Source of the DNA: Rhodospirillales bacterium
GTDB taxonomy: Bacteria; Pseudomonadota; Alphaproteobacteria; Rhodospirillales; Casp-alpha2
Assembly: GCA_023145215.1 (NCBI GenBank)
Contig: JAGLED010000001.1
Coordinates: 186,001 to 250,000 of the forward strand
Length of the DNA stretch: 64,000 bases
Reading direction: 5' to 3'
The notes under the pieces are model-generated. The model saw only the letters and a list, made by a program, of their open reading frames with translations, was not told the origin of the DNA and did no database searches. Positions 26,367 through 34,920 of this stretch are shown here, in pieces (the stretch's first letter is position 1; each line of letters starts with the position of its first letter). A program made the position numbers and the translations under genes.

Positions 26367-27175
26367 CCCTGCCCATCCGCGTCCTCGCGTTTGTCGCCGC
26401 GCTGTTGATGCTGGCCACGGGTGTGCATGCGCAATCGGCGGACGACAAGTACAAATACAAACCCAACAGCGTCTTCGGCGCCGGCGATGTCCGGGTCAAA
26501 GCGGATTCCCGGGTCTACCCATGGACGGCGGTCGGCCGTTTCAACAAGGCCGGCCGCGGGCACTGCACGGCGACCGTCGTCGCACCGCGAATCATCGTCA
26601 CGTCCGCACACTGCGTCGCCAACCGGTATACCGGTGGGCTGATGCCGCCCGAAGACCTGCATTTCGTTGCCGGCTGGGATCGGGGGGAGTACATCTTCCA
26701 TTCCGTGGCGTCCGAGATCCACACCGCCCCCGGCTATGATCCGAACCGGAAAGCGACCGTGTCGGCGGTGGTATACGACTGGGCGTTGATCGTCCTCGAA
26801 AAAGACCCGAGCCCGGTCACGGGAATTGTAAGACCCGCGCCTTACACGGAAAAAATCTTTTGGGACCTGCGCAATAAAAAGACGGTCTTTACCCAGGCCG
26901 GATATTCGGGCGATCGCGGCCAGGTCCTGACGGCTGATCCTGATTGCAAGATGTGGGGATTCACTAAAGGCCTGCTGGTGGCCGAACACGGCTGTCAGGC
27001 CGTACCCGGCGACAGCGGCTCGCCGATCATCTTTTCCGACGGCAAGGAGTACCGGCTTGCCGCCGTCCATGCCGCGCACACGAAGAACCGCGTCGGCGGA
27101 AAAGGCTTTGCCGTGCCGACGGTGTCATTCATGAAAGCGCTGGATGAGCTCTCCAAAAAGCTCGGCACAAATTAA
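26363..27175 (+). CDS. Secreted trypsin-like serine protease (S1 family)
   Basis: A 270-residue exported protease. The signal peptide ends near 'GVHAQS'. The triad is visible as His in 'VTSAHCV', Asp in 'YDWALIVL' and Ser in '[10 protein letters not shown]', with cysteine pairs consistent with chymotrypsin-fold disulfides. Its start codon overlaps the stop of the SDR gene (ATGA), so they are co-translated, which is odd for a cytosolic enzyme and a periplasmic protease. It may act on envelope proteins. The 3' end overlaps phhB by four bases. Confidence 0.9.
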   Translation: MTLPIRVLAFVAALLMLATGVHAQSADDKYKYKPNSVFGAGDVRVKADSRVYPWTAVGRFNKAGRGHCTATVVAPRIIVTSAHCVANRYTGGLMPPEDLHFVAGWDRGEYIFHSVASEIHTAPGYDPNRKATVSAVVYDWALIVLEKDPSPVTGIVRPAPYTEKIFWDLRNKKTVFTQAGYSGDRGQVLTADPDCKMWGFTKGLLVAEHGCQAVPGDSGSPIIFSDGKEYRLAAVHAAHTKNRVGGKGFAVPTVSFMKALDELSKKLGTN

Positions 27176-27468
27176 TCGGTGCCGAACGCCTTGTTCATGA
27201 ACCGGGCAAGCTTCACATCGAGATCGGTTAGGCCACCCGCATCGTGCGTTGCCAGCGTCACCTCGACCGACGAGTAAACGTTAAACCATTCCGGATGGTG
27301 ATCCAGCTTCTCGGCCTGCATCGCGACCCGGCTCATGAAACCGAAAGCCTCGTTGAAGTTCTTGAATTTGAACGTGCGGGTAATCGCGTCACGGCCGTCG
27401 ACGTCGGCCCATCCGTGCAGATCGGCAAGCGCCGCCGCGCGGGCCTCACCTTCGAGTTTCTCGGCCAT
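27172..27468 (-). CDS. phhB: 4a-hydroxytetrahydrobiopterin dehydratase (PCD/DCoH)
   Basis: A 98-residue pterin-4a-carbinolamine dehydratase. '[20 protein letters not shown]' and '[21 protein letters not shown]' (given in parts) contain the His-His-Pro-Glu active site and the 'TH..GGLT' motif. It recycles oxidised tetrahydrobiopterin; related proteins also act in molybdopterin metabolism. No phenylalanine hydroxylase is present in the window. Confidence 0.93.
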   Translation of the reverse strand: MAEKLEGEARAAALADLHGWADVDGRDAITRTFKFKNFNEAFGFMSRVAMQAEKLDHHPEWFNVYSSVEVTLATHDAGGLTDLDVKLARFMNKAFGTD

Positions 27469-27532
27469 TTCTACCTCCTGTGCCTCTCCCCATGAGGGTG
27501 GTGAGCATCAGCGGCGACGTCAAGGCGGCGGA

Positions 27533-28489
27533 TTATTCCCGGCGCCGGGCGCGTATCTCGCGCAGCGTCTCCTCGGCAACGCTCGCCATCCTGCCGTCGG
27601 TCCGGACGGCGCGCTCCGCCATCTCTTCGGCAAGACCGAATTCGTTACGCATCATCAGCACATGCGCCAGATTGTTCATTGCTGTGCCATTGCCGGGTTC
27701 GCGGCGCAACGCTTCTCGAAGGGCGCGTTCGGCATCCACGAGCCGCTTGCGCTCGGCGAGAAGGTTCGCCTTGAAGATTAACGGCGATGCGCTGGTCGGC
27801 CATTCGCGTGCCGCCGTGTCATACGCTGCGAGCGCTTCGTCCAAACCACCCGCGCGTTCGATCCCGAAAGCCTCGCCCAGCCAGTCCGCAAGCACCGTTC
27901 CTTCGGGGACAGGCCCCTTCGGCGGGGCGATGGTGACGCCCCAGAACTTGGCGCGCCGCCAAGTGTGCTCAAACGTCTCCATCGGCATGACCTGCCGTTT
28001 CGTCATGCCGGAACGCAGCGTGACAGTGCGTTCACCGATGTCGTAACCGACAACGACCGCGTAGTGCCATTGCGGCGCCATCTCGAGGCCCAGGTTCTGA
28101 AGCACAAGAACCGGATGCCCTTTCGACACCAGCGAGAGCGCGACCGTCATATCCCGAACCGGCAGCGCCAAGCGGCCCTCCCGGCGGGTGCCGGTCTTGA
28201 TTTCCGTTTGAAGCGTCCCCTTCCGGCCCGGCGTATAGACGTGCTCAGCCAATTCAGTTGGCGTCACGTCACGGCCACTGTGGTTCAGAACTGTCGCCAG
28301 CGCCGCGGGACCGCAGTGATACCTGGTCTGAGCGTGGAACGGCACCTCGGTCAATTCGACCGCGCCCGGCATGTCGCGGGGCGGCGACGCCGTGAGGCTG
28401 TCGGTTACGGGCGTCGCCGCGCAACCGCCAAGCCCCAACAGCGCTACCATCGCGACGAGGATACGGTTTTTGATAAAAGACCGTTTCAT
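27533..28489 (-). CDS. PA2778-family C39-like cysteine peptidase with TPR repeats (lipoprotein)
   Basis: A 318-residue envelope protein. The signal ends in the lipobox 'LGGC' (Cys about residue 23). The peptidase domain has 'PFHAQTRYHCGPAALATVL' with the catalytic Cys in 'HCGPAAL' and the His in 'WHYAVVVGYD'. The C-terminal third has TPR-like helices ('RLVDAERALREALRREPGNG'). PA2778 proteins resemble bacteriocin-processing C39 peptidases but have no transporter. The PA2779-family gene lies 14 bases upstream, as in other genomes. Confidence 0.9.
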   Translation of the reverse strand: MKRSFIKNRILVAMVALLGLGGCAATPVTDSLTASPPRDMPGAVELTEVPFHAQTRYHCGPAALATVLNHSGRDVTPTELAEHVYTPGRKGTLQTEIKTGTRREGRLALPVRDMTVALSLVSKGHPVLVLQNLGLEMAPQWHYAVVVGYDIGERTVTLRSGMTKRQVMPMETFEHTWRRAKFWGVTIAPPKGPVPEGTVLADWLGEAFGIERAGGLDEALAAYDTAAREWPTSASPLIFKANLLAERKRLVDAERALREALRREPGNGTAMNNLAHVLMMRNEFGLAEEMAERAVRTDGRMASVAEETLREIRARRRE

Positions 28490-28503
28490 CGTTCTACTCC
28501 CCG

Positions 28504-28929
28504 TTACGAGGGGTTGGCCGACCCTTTGTTGGTAAAGCTGAAAACGCTCGTAAAGCCGAGCATATCGGTGATCAGCAACACCAGGAAGATGATCAGTGCC
28601 GCGCCGACAATCGCGCCGATCGCTCCCTGACCAGCAGGCGAGCTTTTAATCTCTTCGGCAAGCTGGGCAACCTCGGCATCGCTAAGCGCGTCGACACGCT
28701 GCTTGGCTTCATCCGGGTTGACGCCCAGCTCTTCGAACTGCTTTTGGACGTCGTCGCGTTCCATGAACGTCTGGACGAACGCCCGATCACTCATGACCTG
28801 CTGTTCGCTGGCCATCTGTTCGTTGCCAACCAGCGCCGCGCTTACCGGCACCACGGGTGTCAGTGAAATGGTGAACGCGGCAATGACCGCGACGGCAATC
28901 GATTTAAGCCTGATCTTGTTCAGAAACAT
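28504..28929 (-). CDS. PA2779-family exported membrane-anchored protein
   Basis: A 141-residue protein with a signal peptide (residues 8-32), a charged central helix including 'QQVMSDRAFVQTFMERDDVQ' and 'LGVNPDEAKQRVDALSDAEVAQL' (in part), and a C-terminal transmembrane helix 'GAIVGAALIIFLVLLITDML'. This matches the PA2779 family, always encoded next to PA2778. A 'GQGAIGAIVG' stretch precedes the helix, and a peptidase-substrate or partner relation with PA2778 is an attractive but unproven inference. Confidence 0.88.
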   Translation of the reverse strand: MFLNKIRLKSIAVAVIAAFTISLTPVVPVSAALVGNEQMASEQQVMSDRAFVQTFMERDDVQKQFEELGVNPDEAKQRVDALSDAEVAQLAEEIKSSPAGQGAIGAIVGAALIIFLVLLITDMLGFTSVFSFTNKGSANPS

Positions 28930-29052
28930 CCTTGCTTACTCCTTTTATCAGTTCATCCAGAACAGCTCCGACGACAAGTTGCACTGCCTTCGGGACCGCC
29001 GGACGCGACGCGAAAGCTAACAAATCAATCGGAGAGCGGGTGTGAGCAACCC

Positions 29053-29087
29053 GTGACTTCTTTTGACGAGTATTGCCACAGCGTGAC
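29053..29087. promoter_or_regulatory. Spaced TGAC repeats before the two-component operon
   Basis: GTGAC at 29053-29057, TTGAC at 29063-29067 and GTGAC at 29083-29087 lie at 10 and 20 base spacings, on the same helix face, 86-120 bases upstream of the lipoprotein/response-regulator genes and in the divergent region facing the PA2779 gene. OmpR-type regulators often bind such direct repeats. The same word recurs at 31911-31927. Confidence 0.3.
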
Positions 29088-29172
29088 GGCGATCACTCGA
29101 CGCTTACGTTGATTGGCCTTATGCTAACGTATGCCTCTGAGGGCCCAACCAGATTGTCCGCCGACTACAGCC

Positions 29173-29637
29173 ATGCCCAAGTCTCACCGGCTACATTTCG
29201 CACTCTCAGGATTGATCTGCGCCGGCTTTATTTCCGGCTGCACGATGATTTCGGGCGACGAGGCGTCAACACCGCGCGACGTGCCCGTTCGTTACGGGAA
29301 AGCAAAACCGGCGACCGGCGAGATCGTCGTCGTTCCACCCCGGAAACCCGGCGCGCCCGAGAAAGCGGCCAAACCATCTCAACCGTCCAATCTGATCGGG
29401 CAGAGTGTCGCCGAGATCGAACAAACCTTCGGTCAGCCCCTGAGCATCCGCGATGAGAAACCGGCTTTGGTTTATCTATATGGTAGTGGCAGATGCACAC
29501 TCAGCATCGTCTTTTTCATGGACATCGAACGCAACCAGTTCCGTGCGCTCTCCTACGACGTCCGAGCAACCGGCGGCGAAACCGAAAGTCCCGAGGACTG
29601 CCTCGGCGCGATCCAGAATGCAAAGGCCAAGCCATGA
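29173..29637 (+). CDS. Hypothetical lipoprotein (SmpA/BamE-like layout)
   Basis: A 154-residue lipoprotein starting at ATG 29173; the lipobox is 'ISGC' about residue 23. After a proline-rich linker ('VVVPPRKPGAPEK') a small domain begins 'LIGQSVAEIEQTFGQPLSI' and contains 'GRCTLSIVFFMD', the 'G.s..eve..fG.P' pattern of SmpA/OmlA (BamE)-type folds. Homology is not certain. Its stop overlaps the start of the response-regulator gene (ATGA), linking it to the two-component system. Confidence 0.72.
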   Translation: MPKSHRLHFALSGLICAGFISGCTMISGDEASTPRDVPVRYGKAKPATGEIVVVPPRKPGAPEKAAKPSQPSNLIGQSVAEIEQTFGQPLSIRDEKPALVYLYGSGRCTLSIVFFMDIERNQFRALSYDVRATGGETESPEDCLGAIQNAKAKP

Positions 29638-30380
29638 GCGTCGATGCATCCGACCACACCGTCGCCATCGTCGACGACGACGATCTGTTTCGGGAATCGC
29701 TCGGCGGCAACCTTGAGAACGAGGGGTTCTCGGTCCTGCATTTTGACAATGGTGCAGACGCGCTGTCGGCGTTCAACGAAGGTACGGCCGTCGATCTTGT
29801 CTTGCTGGACTGGAAAATGCCCGAGATGAACGGCATCGAGGTGCTGCGGCAACTGCGCGCCGACGATCATGCCGTGCCGGTGATCTTCCTGACTGTGTTA
29901 TCGGATCAGATCTACGAGGAAGCGGCTCTGCTGGGTGGCGCTATAGATTTCGTCGAAAAATCGCGCAGCTTCGCCATTCTTCTCAAGCGGATCGAACTGG
30001 CGCTTAGCGGTAGCGCCGACGCAAAAACCCAACCCAGACATGCCGATGCGCAGATCCGTATTGGCGATCTCGACCTGAATGCGGATGGCAAGCACGCACG
30101 CTGGCAGGGACAGGAGGTCGACCTCACCATAGGCGAGTTCGATATCGTCGAAGCGCTCGCCCGCCGTGCCGGAGACAACCTGTCCTACCGCGATATCTAT
30201 GACATCGTGCGCGGCCAGGGATTCGTTGCCGGACACGGCGAAGACGGTTACCGCCAGAACGTCCGGACGTTCATCAAACGCGTCCGGCGAAAGTTCCGCG
30301 ATGTCGACGCGGCTTTCGACGCCATCGAAAACTATCCCGGTTTTGGATACCGCTGGGGCGGTGAACGTGGCCAAGACTGA
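29634..30380 (+). CDS. OmpR-family response regulator, ChvI-like
   Basis: A 248-residue DNA-binding response regulator. The receiver domain has the acidic pocket 'IVDDDD', phospho-acceptor D59 ('LLDWKMPEMNG') and Lys in 'FVEKSRS'. The C-terminal winged helix is seen in 'VDLTIGEFDIVEAL' and 'VRTFIKRVRRKFRDVDAAFDAI' (in parts) with 'GFGYRW'. The divergent linker and 'LSYRDIYDIVRGQGFVAGHG' are typical of alphaproteobacterial ChvI regulators. It overlaps the lipoprotein before it and the histidine kinase after it. Confidence 0.93.
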   Translation: MSVDASDHTVAIVDDDDLFRESLGGNLENEGFSVLHFDNGADALSAFNEGTAVDLVLLDWKMPEMNGIEVLRQLRADDHAVPVIFLTVLSDQIYEEAALLGGAIDFVEKSRSFAILLKRIELALSGSADAKTQPRHADAQIRIGDLDLNADGKHARWQGQEVDLTIGEFDIVEALARRAGDNLSYRDIYDIVRGQGFVAGHGEDGYRQNVRTFIKRVRRKFRDVDAAFDAIENYPGFGYRWGGERGQD

Positions 30381-31884
30381 GGCCACGACGCCGAAGAAAC
30401 ACTTGCCCCGCGGCTCACTTCTCTCGCGGTTTGTCATCCTGCTCGTGATTTTTTTGATCGTGCCGCTGGCGTTGTTCACGCGGTTCCAAGCAGCTGACGC
30501 CGAGAAAAACGACCTCCTGGTCGAAGTGATCAAAAAGCAAGGCGCGTTGATTGCCGCGGCGCTCGCGCCATCCGTCAAGGCGCAGGGGCAGGCCGATATT
30601 CTCGCCGTAACCAAGCGCCTGAAAGAACTGGGCGAGGTGGCCCAGGCGAATGTGAAGCTCTTATTGAAGCCGGAAGACGACAATACGGGCGGGTTCTTTT
30701 TCGTCGCCGCGTGGCCCCCGGTCGACGCATCGCTACTCGATCGTGAGCGGCGCGCCCTTGTCGATACGGGCATCCTGCAGGACGTGAAACGAAGTTGTGC
30801 GCCGGACAACCGGGAAACCGCCCGTTACACGAACGCACAAGGCCAACAGGAGTTGATCGCTTCGCTTGATGCCGTGAGGACCAAGGACGGTTGCTGGATC
30901 GTCATCACGTCTTACAGCGAAGGGGGATTGTTCGACTCCACACTCGCGCGGCGCTACTGGTCGAGCCCCGAAGTACTTATTGCCGCCGTAGTTTATCTGT
31001 TATTGGCAGCCGTCACCGTGTGGCTGTTTATCGATGTCTGGCTCAATCTCAAACTGTTCGAACGTTCGGCTGCCGATCATATGCGCGGCCGCGGCGGCAC
31101 GAGGATATTTCAGCGGCGCAACCGATTCAGAGAGTTGGACCGGATCGCATCCACGTTCGATAATATGGTTGCGGCGTTGGAACGGTCTGCGGAAACCATA
31201 CGGCGCTCTGCGGAGGAAAATGCACACGCTTTCAAAGCGCCCATTGCCGTGATGCGCCAGTCTCTCGATCCACTGAAACGCACCGTTAGCGATTTACCTG
31301 CAACGCAACAACGACCCGTCGAGATTATCGACGCCTCCCTGGATAAACTGGATTCATTGGTCAGCGCCGCACGCGCAATCGATATCGCGACAGCTGACAG
31401 TCTGGAGAGCGCCGCATCGCCGGTCCCACTAGGCCCTTTGCTCGATGGCCTCGCCAAGGAATACGAAGCCGCTGCAGATGCAAAACAGGCACGGATCGAA
31501 ATTGTGAACACGAGCACTGTCCATGCCCTCGCCGATATTGAGTTACTTGAGACGGCGCTGGAGAACGTCATCGAGAATGCGATCAGTTTTGCACCTGTCG
31601 ACAGCACCGTAACCGTCACCTCCGGCCAGGCAGACGGCCGGGCGCAAATCGTTGTCTCTGACGACGGACCCGGCATCCCGCACGACAAGCTGGATATGGT
31701 CTTCGAACGTTACGTCTCTTTCCGTGAACGGGATGGTGCCAGCGGGAGAGACAGTTCGTCGCATTTTGGCATTGGTCTGTTCGTTGTCCGGCGCAACGTT
31801 GAGTTGATGGGCGGAACGATCACAATTCAGAATCGCACCGAGGGTGGCCTCGACGTCATCATCGAACTCCCTGCATCATCCTAA
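30367..31884 (+). CDS. Sensor histidine kinase, ChvG-like
   Basis: About 505 residues, starting at GTG 30367 (or 30361) inside the end of the regulator gene. Order: membrane helix (residues 22-40), periplasmic sensor of about 160 residues, second helix (204-222), HAMP-like linker, H-box with phospho-accepting H287 ('NAHAFKAPIAVMRQS'), N-box 'NVIENAISFAP', G1 'DDGPGIP' and 'FGIGLFVVRRNVELMGG'. Two Cys in the sensor (about 145 and 176) may pair. ChvG kinases sense acid and envelope conditions; the sensor region here is distinct enough that the cue is unknown. Confidence 0.92.
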   Translation: MAKTEATTPKKHLPRGSLLSRFVILLVIFLIVPLALFTRFQAADAEKNDLLVEVIKKQGALIAAALAPSVKAQGQADILAVTKRLKELGEVAQANVKLLLKPEDDNTGGFFFVAAWPPVDASLLDRERRALVDTGILQDVKRSCAPDNRETARYTNAQGQQELIASLDAVRTKDGCWIVITSYSEGGLFDSTLARRYWSSPEVLIAAVVYLLLAAVTVWLFIDVWLNLKLFERSAADHMRGRGGTRIFQRRNRFRELDRIASTFDNMVAALERSAETIRRSAEENAHAFKAPIAVMRQSLDPLKRTVSDLPATQQRPVEIIDASLDKLDSLVSAARAIDIATADSLESAASPVPLGPLLDGLAKEYEAAADAKQARIEIVNTSTVHALADIELLETALENVIENAISFAPVDSTVTVTSGQADGRAQIVVSDDGPGIPHDKLDMVFERYVSFRERDGASGRDSSSHFGIGLFVVRRNVELMGGTITIQNRTEGGLDVIIELPASS

Positions 31885-31910
31885 CCATCTGATAATAAGT
31901 AATTTTTTTC

Positions 31911-31927
31911 TGTGACATTGCTGTGAC
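31911..31927. promoter_or_regulatory. Direct repeat TGTGAC-N5-TGTGAC after the kinase gene
   Basis: Two identical hexamers start 11 bases apart (31911 and 31922) in the gap between the kinase stop and the next three exported-protein genes, just after an A/T-rich stretch with a 7-T run. The arrangement fits the half-site spacing of OmpR-type regulators, so the adjacent regulator may control the downstream genes. Confidence 0.4.
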
Positions 31928-32048
31928 GCCGACAACGGCGATGTCCCTTCTTTGTCGCAACACGGGCGCCAGGGGTTGCTCTACCGTCTTTGCATGTCCC
32001 GGACATGAGCGGCCTGACCGAGCGGGACCGGATCAATCGGAGACAGTC

Positions 32049-32507
32049 ATGAAAGAACTGAAACCGCAGGAATGGAGCCCCACCGATGCTAAATGGAAGC
32101 ATATCTGCATCCTCGCAGTTGGAGTTGCAGTCGCAACCTTGCTGGCCTTCCGGCCGGCGTACCCAGACTCGAATGGGATGGTCGGCGTGTACAGTGGTCT
32201 TTTCACCCACGGCACGAAAGGCCGCGCCAACGTCCTCGCCAGTCCCGAATTGGCTGAAGTACTCGAAAGCCTATCCGATGGTGATGTGAAGAAGATCACC
32301 ATTCCGTCGCCGCAGCCCAATACCGACGTCGTGACGTATCGGGTGCAACCCAAAAGCACGTTCCAGGTCGGTGAGCGCGATTGCCGGACACTGACCATCC
32401 GCGCCGCCGACGAAACGTCCGTCAGCGAAACATTCCGTATCGCCTGCAAACGTAAAGACGGGGCATGGCAGGTTGGAACCGCGCCACCGACGGGCAACGA
32501 CTCTTAA
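32049..32507 (+). CDS. Exported/membrane-anchored hypothetical protein
   Basis: A 152-residue protein with one N-terminal hydrophobic helix (about residues 19-35, 'ICILAVGVAVATLLAF') and a periplasmic domain. The C-terminal part 'ERDCRTLTIRAADETSVSET' and 'RIACKRKDGAWQV' resembles the end of 17-kDa surface-antigen domains, where two Cys could pair. ATG 32049 is preceded by CGGAGA. It begins the group of three envelope genes downstream of the two-component system. Confidence 0.65.
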   Translation: MKELKPQEWSPTDAKWKHICILAVGVAVATLLAFRPAYPDSNGMVGVYSGLFTHGTKGRANVLASPELAEVLESLSDGDVKKITIPSPQPNTDVVTYRVQPKSTFQVGERDCRTLTIRAADETSVSETFRIACKRKDGAWQVGTAPPTGNDS

Positions 32508-32545
32508 TTCATAAAAGACCAAGACTACCGTTGGAGGGAGTTACA

Positions 32546-32983
32546 GTGAGAAAATACCCGATGATACTTATCGCCGTTACAGCACTCAGCCTACAAGGCT
32601 GCACAGGCGTCGGCTTGACCATGCTTGGCGTCGGCGCCGGCACCGCGACCAGCGCCGGTGTCAACCATACGCTGAGCGGCATCGCTTATAAGACATTCAC
32701 CGCCGAACTCGAAGACGTGCGAAGTGCCACCAAGACCGCACTTTCGGACATGGCCATGGAACTCAAGACCGATGAAAAAACCGAAACCGGTTACAAGATT
32801 GAAGCCAAGGCGCGTGAACGCACGGCAGAGATCGAACTTGAGGCTTTGACGCGGGCAACGACCCGCATGCGCGTCACCGTCATCGAGTCCGACGGTTTCT
32901 TCCGCGACAGCGCAACGTCTACGGAAATCATCATCCAGACTGCACAAAGCGTCGACGCTCAGGTCGCTGAACGACGCAAATGA
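32546..32983 (+). CDS. DUF3568-like lipoprotein
   Basis: A 145-residue lipoprotein starting at GTG 32546 with GGAGGGAG upstream. The lipobox is 'LQGC' at about residue 19. A glycine-rich segment 'GVGLTMLGVGAGTATSAGV' follows, then an alpha/beta domain 'TFTAELEDVRSATKTALSDM' and 'TRMRVTVIES' as in DUF3568 proteins. Located between the surface-antigen-like gene and the Gly/Asn-rich protein on the same strand. Confidence 0.8.
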   Translation: MRKYPMILIAVTALSLQGCTGVGLTMLGVGAGTATSAGVNHTLSGIAYKTFTAELEDVRSATKTALSDMAMELKTDEKTETGYKIEAKARERTAEIELEALTRATTRMRVTVIESDGFFRDSATSTEIIIQTAQSVDAQVAERRK

Positions 32984-33030
32984 TCGTCGAATTTTCTGAA
33001 CCCTGAAGCCAACGCTAAAGGAGGTAACCC

Positions 33031-34092
33031 ATGAAACGCATTTACACCATATCGACCGCAGCCGTGCTGGCGCTTCTTATGACGCCCACGCTCGCTCAAT
33101 CGCAGACGGCCGGCAACGACGGCGACGATCCCGTGATTACGGACGGCACCGGCGGCACCAATGCTGGCGTTACGGATGACAGTTCCGGCGGTGACAACCC
33201 GGATACTGCAAGTGGCGATGGCGACGCCACGGGCGGCACGGACAGCGCTTTGAACGAGGGTGCGTATGATGCCCTTTCCCCGGGTGGCCAAAAGATCGCC
33301 AAAGCATTGGCCGAGCAGCAGCCGGAACCCGTCGATAGCAGCGAAACCGATACCGCTGACGACACCAGCACGGCGGCGGCCACGGACGGCACCGCCACGG
33401 ATGGCACTGCGGCGGACGGGGCCGCAACGGGCGGCGCGGCAACAGCAACCGCCGAGCCTCTCACCCTCGATGATATCGCTGCCGCCAAACAAGACGGCCA
33501 AGGTTGGGGGCAAATCTTCAAGGATATGCAGGCAGATGGCCTAACCACCGAGAAAAACCTCGGCCAGGTCATCTCCAAGAGCAATCGCCGGCAAGTCGCG
33601 GCGACGGACACCGGTACGACGGAGACGGACGTGAGCGGCTCGACCGCGACGGAACCCACCACCGCCACGTCCACGTCTTCCGCCGTGAGCTCCCAGCCCC
33701 GGGTCCGTCGGCCGGTTGTCATCTCACTTGGCAATGGTGGCACCATGACCATCGGCGGCAGCAACGGCAACGCGTATGGCCGTACGTCGACGAAGGTCAA
33801 TGGCACGACGGCGCGCGGAAACAAATCCAGCAATGCCGGCGTGACAGCGTCGGGTAACCGTGGCGGCGGGAAAGCTTCTTTCGTCACCGGCAATGGCGGT
33901 AGCGGGAACAGCCACGGGAACGGCAATGCTTATGGTCATGCGAACGCCGGCTCCACCGCAGGGAATTCCGCAAGCGCCGGCATTGTATCCGCCGCGGGCG
34001 GCAACGCAGGTGCACAGGCATCGCAGGCCGGCGTTACCGCTGCTGGCGGGAACGGCAACGGCAACGGCAAAGCCAAAGGCCATAACAAGTAA
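33031..34092 (+). CDS. Secreted low-complexity Ala/Thr/Gly/Asn-rich protein
   Basis: A 353-residue exported protein with a signal peptide ending near 'TLAQSQ'. Layout: acidic Gly/Asp/Thr-rich segment (about 25-75), short helix 'GGQKIAKALAEQQ', Thr/Ala/Asp repeats (about 105-140), a conserved-looking block 'DDIAAAKQDGQGWGQIFKDM' and 'KNLGQVISKSN', then a 150-residue Gly/Asn/Ala tail ending in GNGNGNGKAKGH. AAAGGAGGT before the ATG and a strong terminator after it suggest high expression. No family is recognised beyond the GWGQIFK-type block. Surface or matrix function is inference. Confidence 0.8.
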   Translation: MKRIYTISTAAVLALLMTPTLAQSQTAGNDGDDPVITDGTGGTNAGVTDDSSGGDNPDTASGDGDATGGTDSALNEGAYDALSPGGQKIAKALAEQQPEPVDSSETDTADDTSTAAATDGTATDGTAADGAATGGAATATAEPLTLDDIAAAKQDGQGWGQIFKDMQADGLTTEKNLGQVISKSNRRQVAATDTGTTETDVSGSTATEPTTATSTSSAVSSQPRVRRPVVISLGNGGTMTIGGSNGNAYGRTSTKVNGTTARGNKSSNAGVTASGNRGGGKASFVTGNGGSGNSHGNGNAYGHANAGSTAGNSASAGIVSAAGGNAGAQASQAGVTAAGGNGNGNGKAKGHNK

Positions 34093-34126
34093 TTCGGTTT
34101 CTCCATCCCCTGTCCTGGGATATCTC

Positions 34127-34156
34127 GGGGTGGCGCGTGCGCCACCCCATTTTTTT
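34127..34156 (+). terminator. Strong Rho-independent terminator
   Basis: A perfect 10-bp stem, GGGGTGGCGC (34127-34136) and GCGCCACCCC (34139-34148), is followed by A and seven T (34150-34156). It ends the envelope gene group 35 bases after the Gly/Asn-rich protein. Confidence 0.95.
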
Positions 34157-34317
34157 CGAATGAAGAAGGTGCCGGGGCTTCGAAAGAAAACAAAAGCGCG
34201 CCGCCCGTTCACTCTATGCAGGTGGCCTAAGAGGCGCGCATGGCCGAGTTTTCATTTTAACGCGGTATCACCCTGCACGCACAGCGCCCAGAATAAAAAT
34301 GAACCGGAGAAGATGAT

Positions 34318-34393
<76 letters not shown>

Positions 34394-34620
34394 GCACCAG
34401 ATTCGTCGACCGGCTGAAACACCCGACCAACGGGCGCGGAATATCGGCCCCCGACCCTTTTCTGTCAAGTCGATATCGGCATTCGGCCCCGCCTCATACA
34501 GGTTTTCCAAAACTGCCGACGCTTGCACCAACGCATCCCGGGAATTACTTTACCTTGCGCGAAATACCACCGCCCCAAGCCGGGGGCATGTACGCGGACA
34601 CGCCAACGGAGAGCACGCAC

Positions 34621-34920
34621 ATGGATGTTATCGCCGGCCCGGCATTGGGTCTCATCTACCACCTGATCGGGCTCTACACCTGGGTCGTGATCATTTCGGT
34701 CATCATGAGCTGGCTGATCGCTTTCAACGTCATCAATCTCTCGAACCAGTTCGTGCGCATGATCTACGACGTGGTGACCCGCCTGACCGAACCGCTGCTG
34801 GCACCGATCAGACGGTTCATGCCCGACTTGGGCGGCGTCGATATTTCACCTGTATTGCTGATTCTGCTTCTTTGGTTTGCCAAGGATGTCATCGCACGGC
34901 TCGCGATGCGCATTGGTTGA
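34621..34920 (+). CDS. YggT-family membrane protein
   Basis: A 99-residue inner-membrane protein with two hydrophobic regions, 'LGLIYHLIGLYTWVVIISVI' and 'VDISPVLLILLLWFAKDVIA', and the family motif 'LTEPLLAPIRRFMPDLGGVD'. ATG 34621 gives the standard start. YggT proteins are linked to osmotic adaptation and envelope organisation. It overlaps the YggU gene, the usual neighbour. Confidence 0.92.
   Translation: MDVIAGPALGLIYHLIGLYTWVVIISVIMSWLIAFNVINLSNQFVRMIYDVVTRLTEPLLAPIRRFMPDLGGVDISPVLLILLLWFAKDVIARLAMRIG

Noticed and set aside
33096..33926. 276-codon minus-strand frame rich in Pro/Val/Ser opposite the low-complexity secreted gene
   Set aside because: It arises from repetitive codons on the plus strand, has no ribosome site or signal, and the plus gene has both a strong ribosome site and a terminator.
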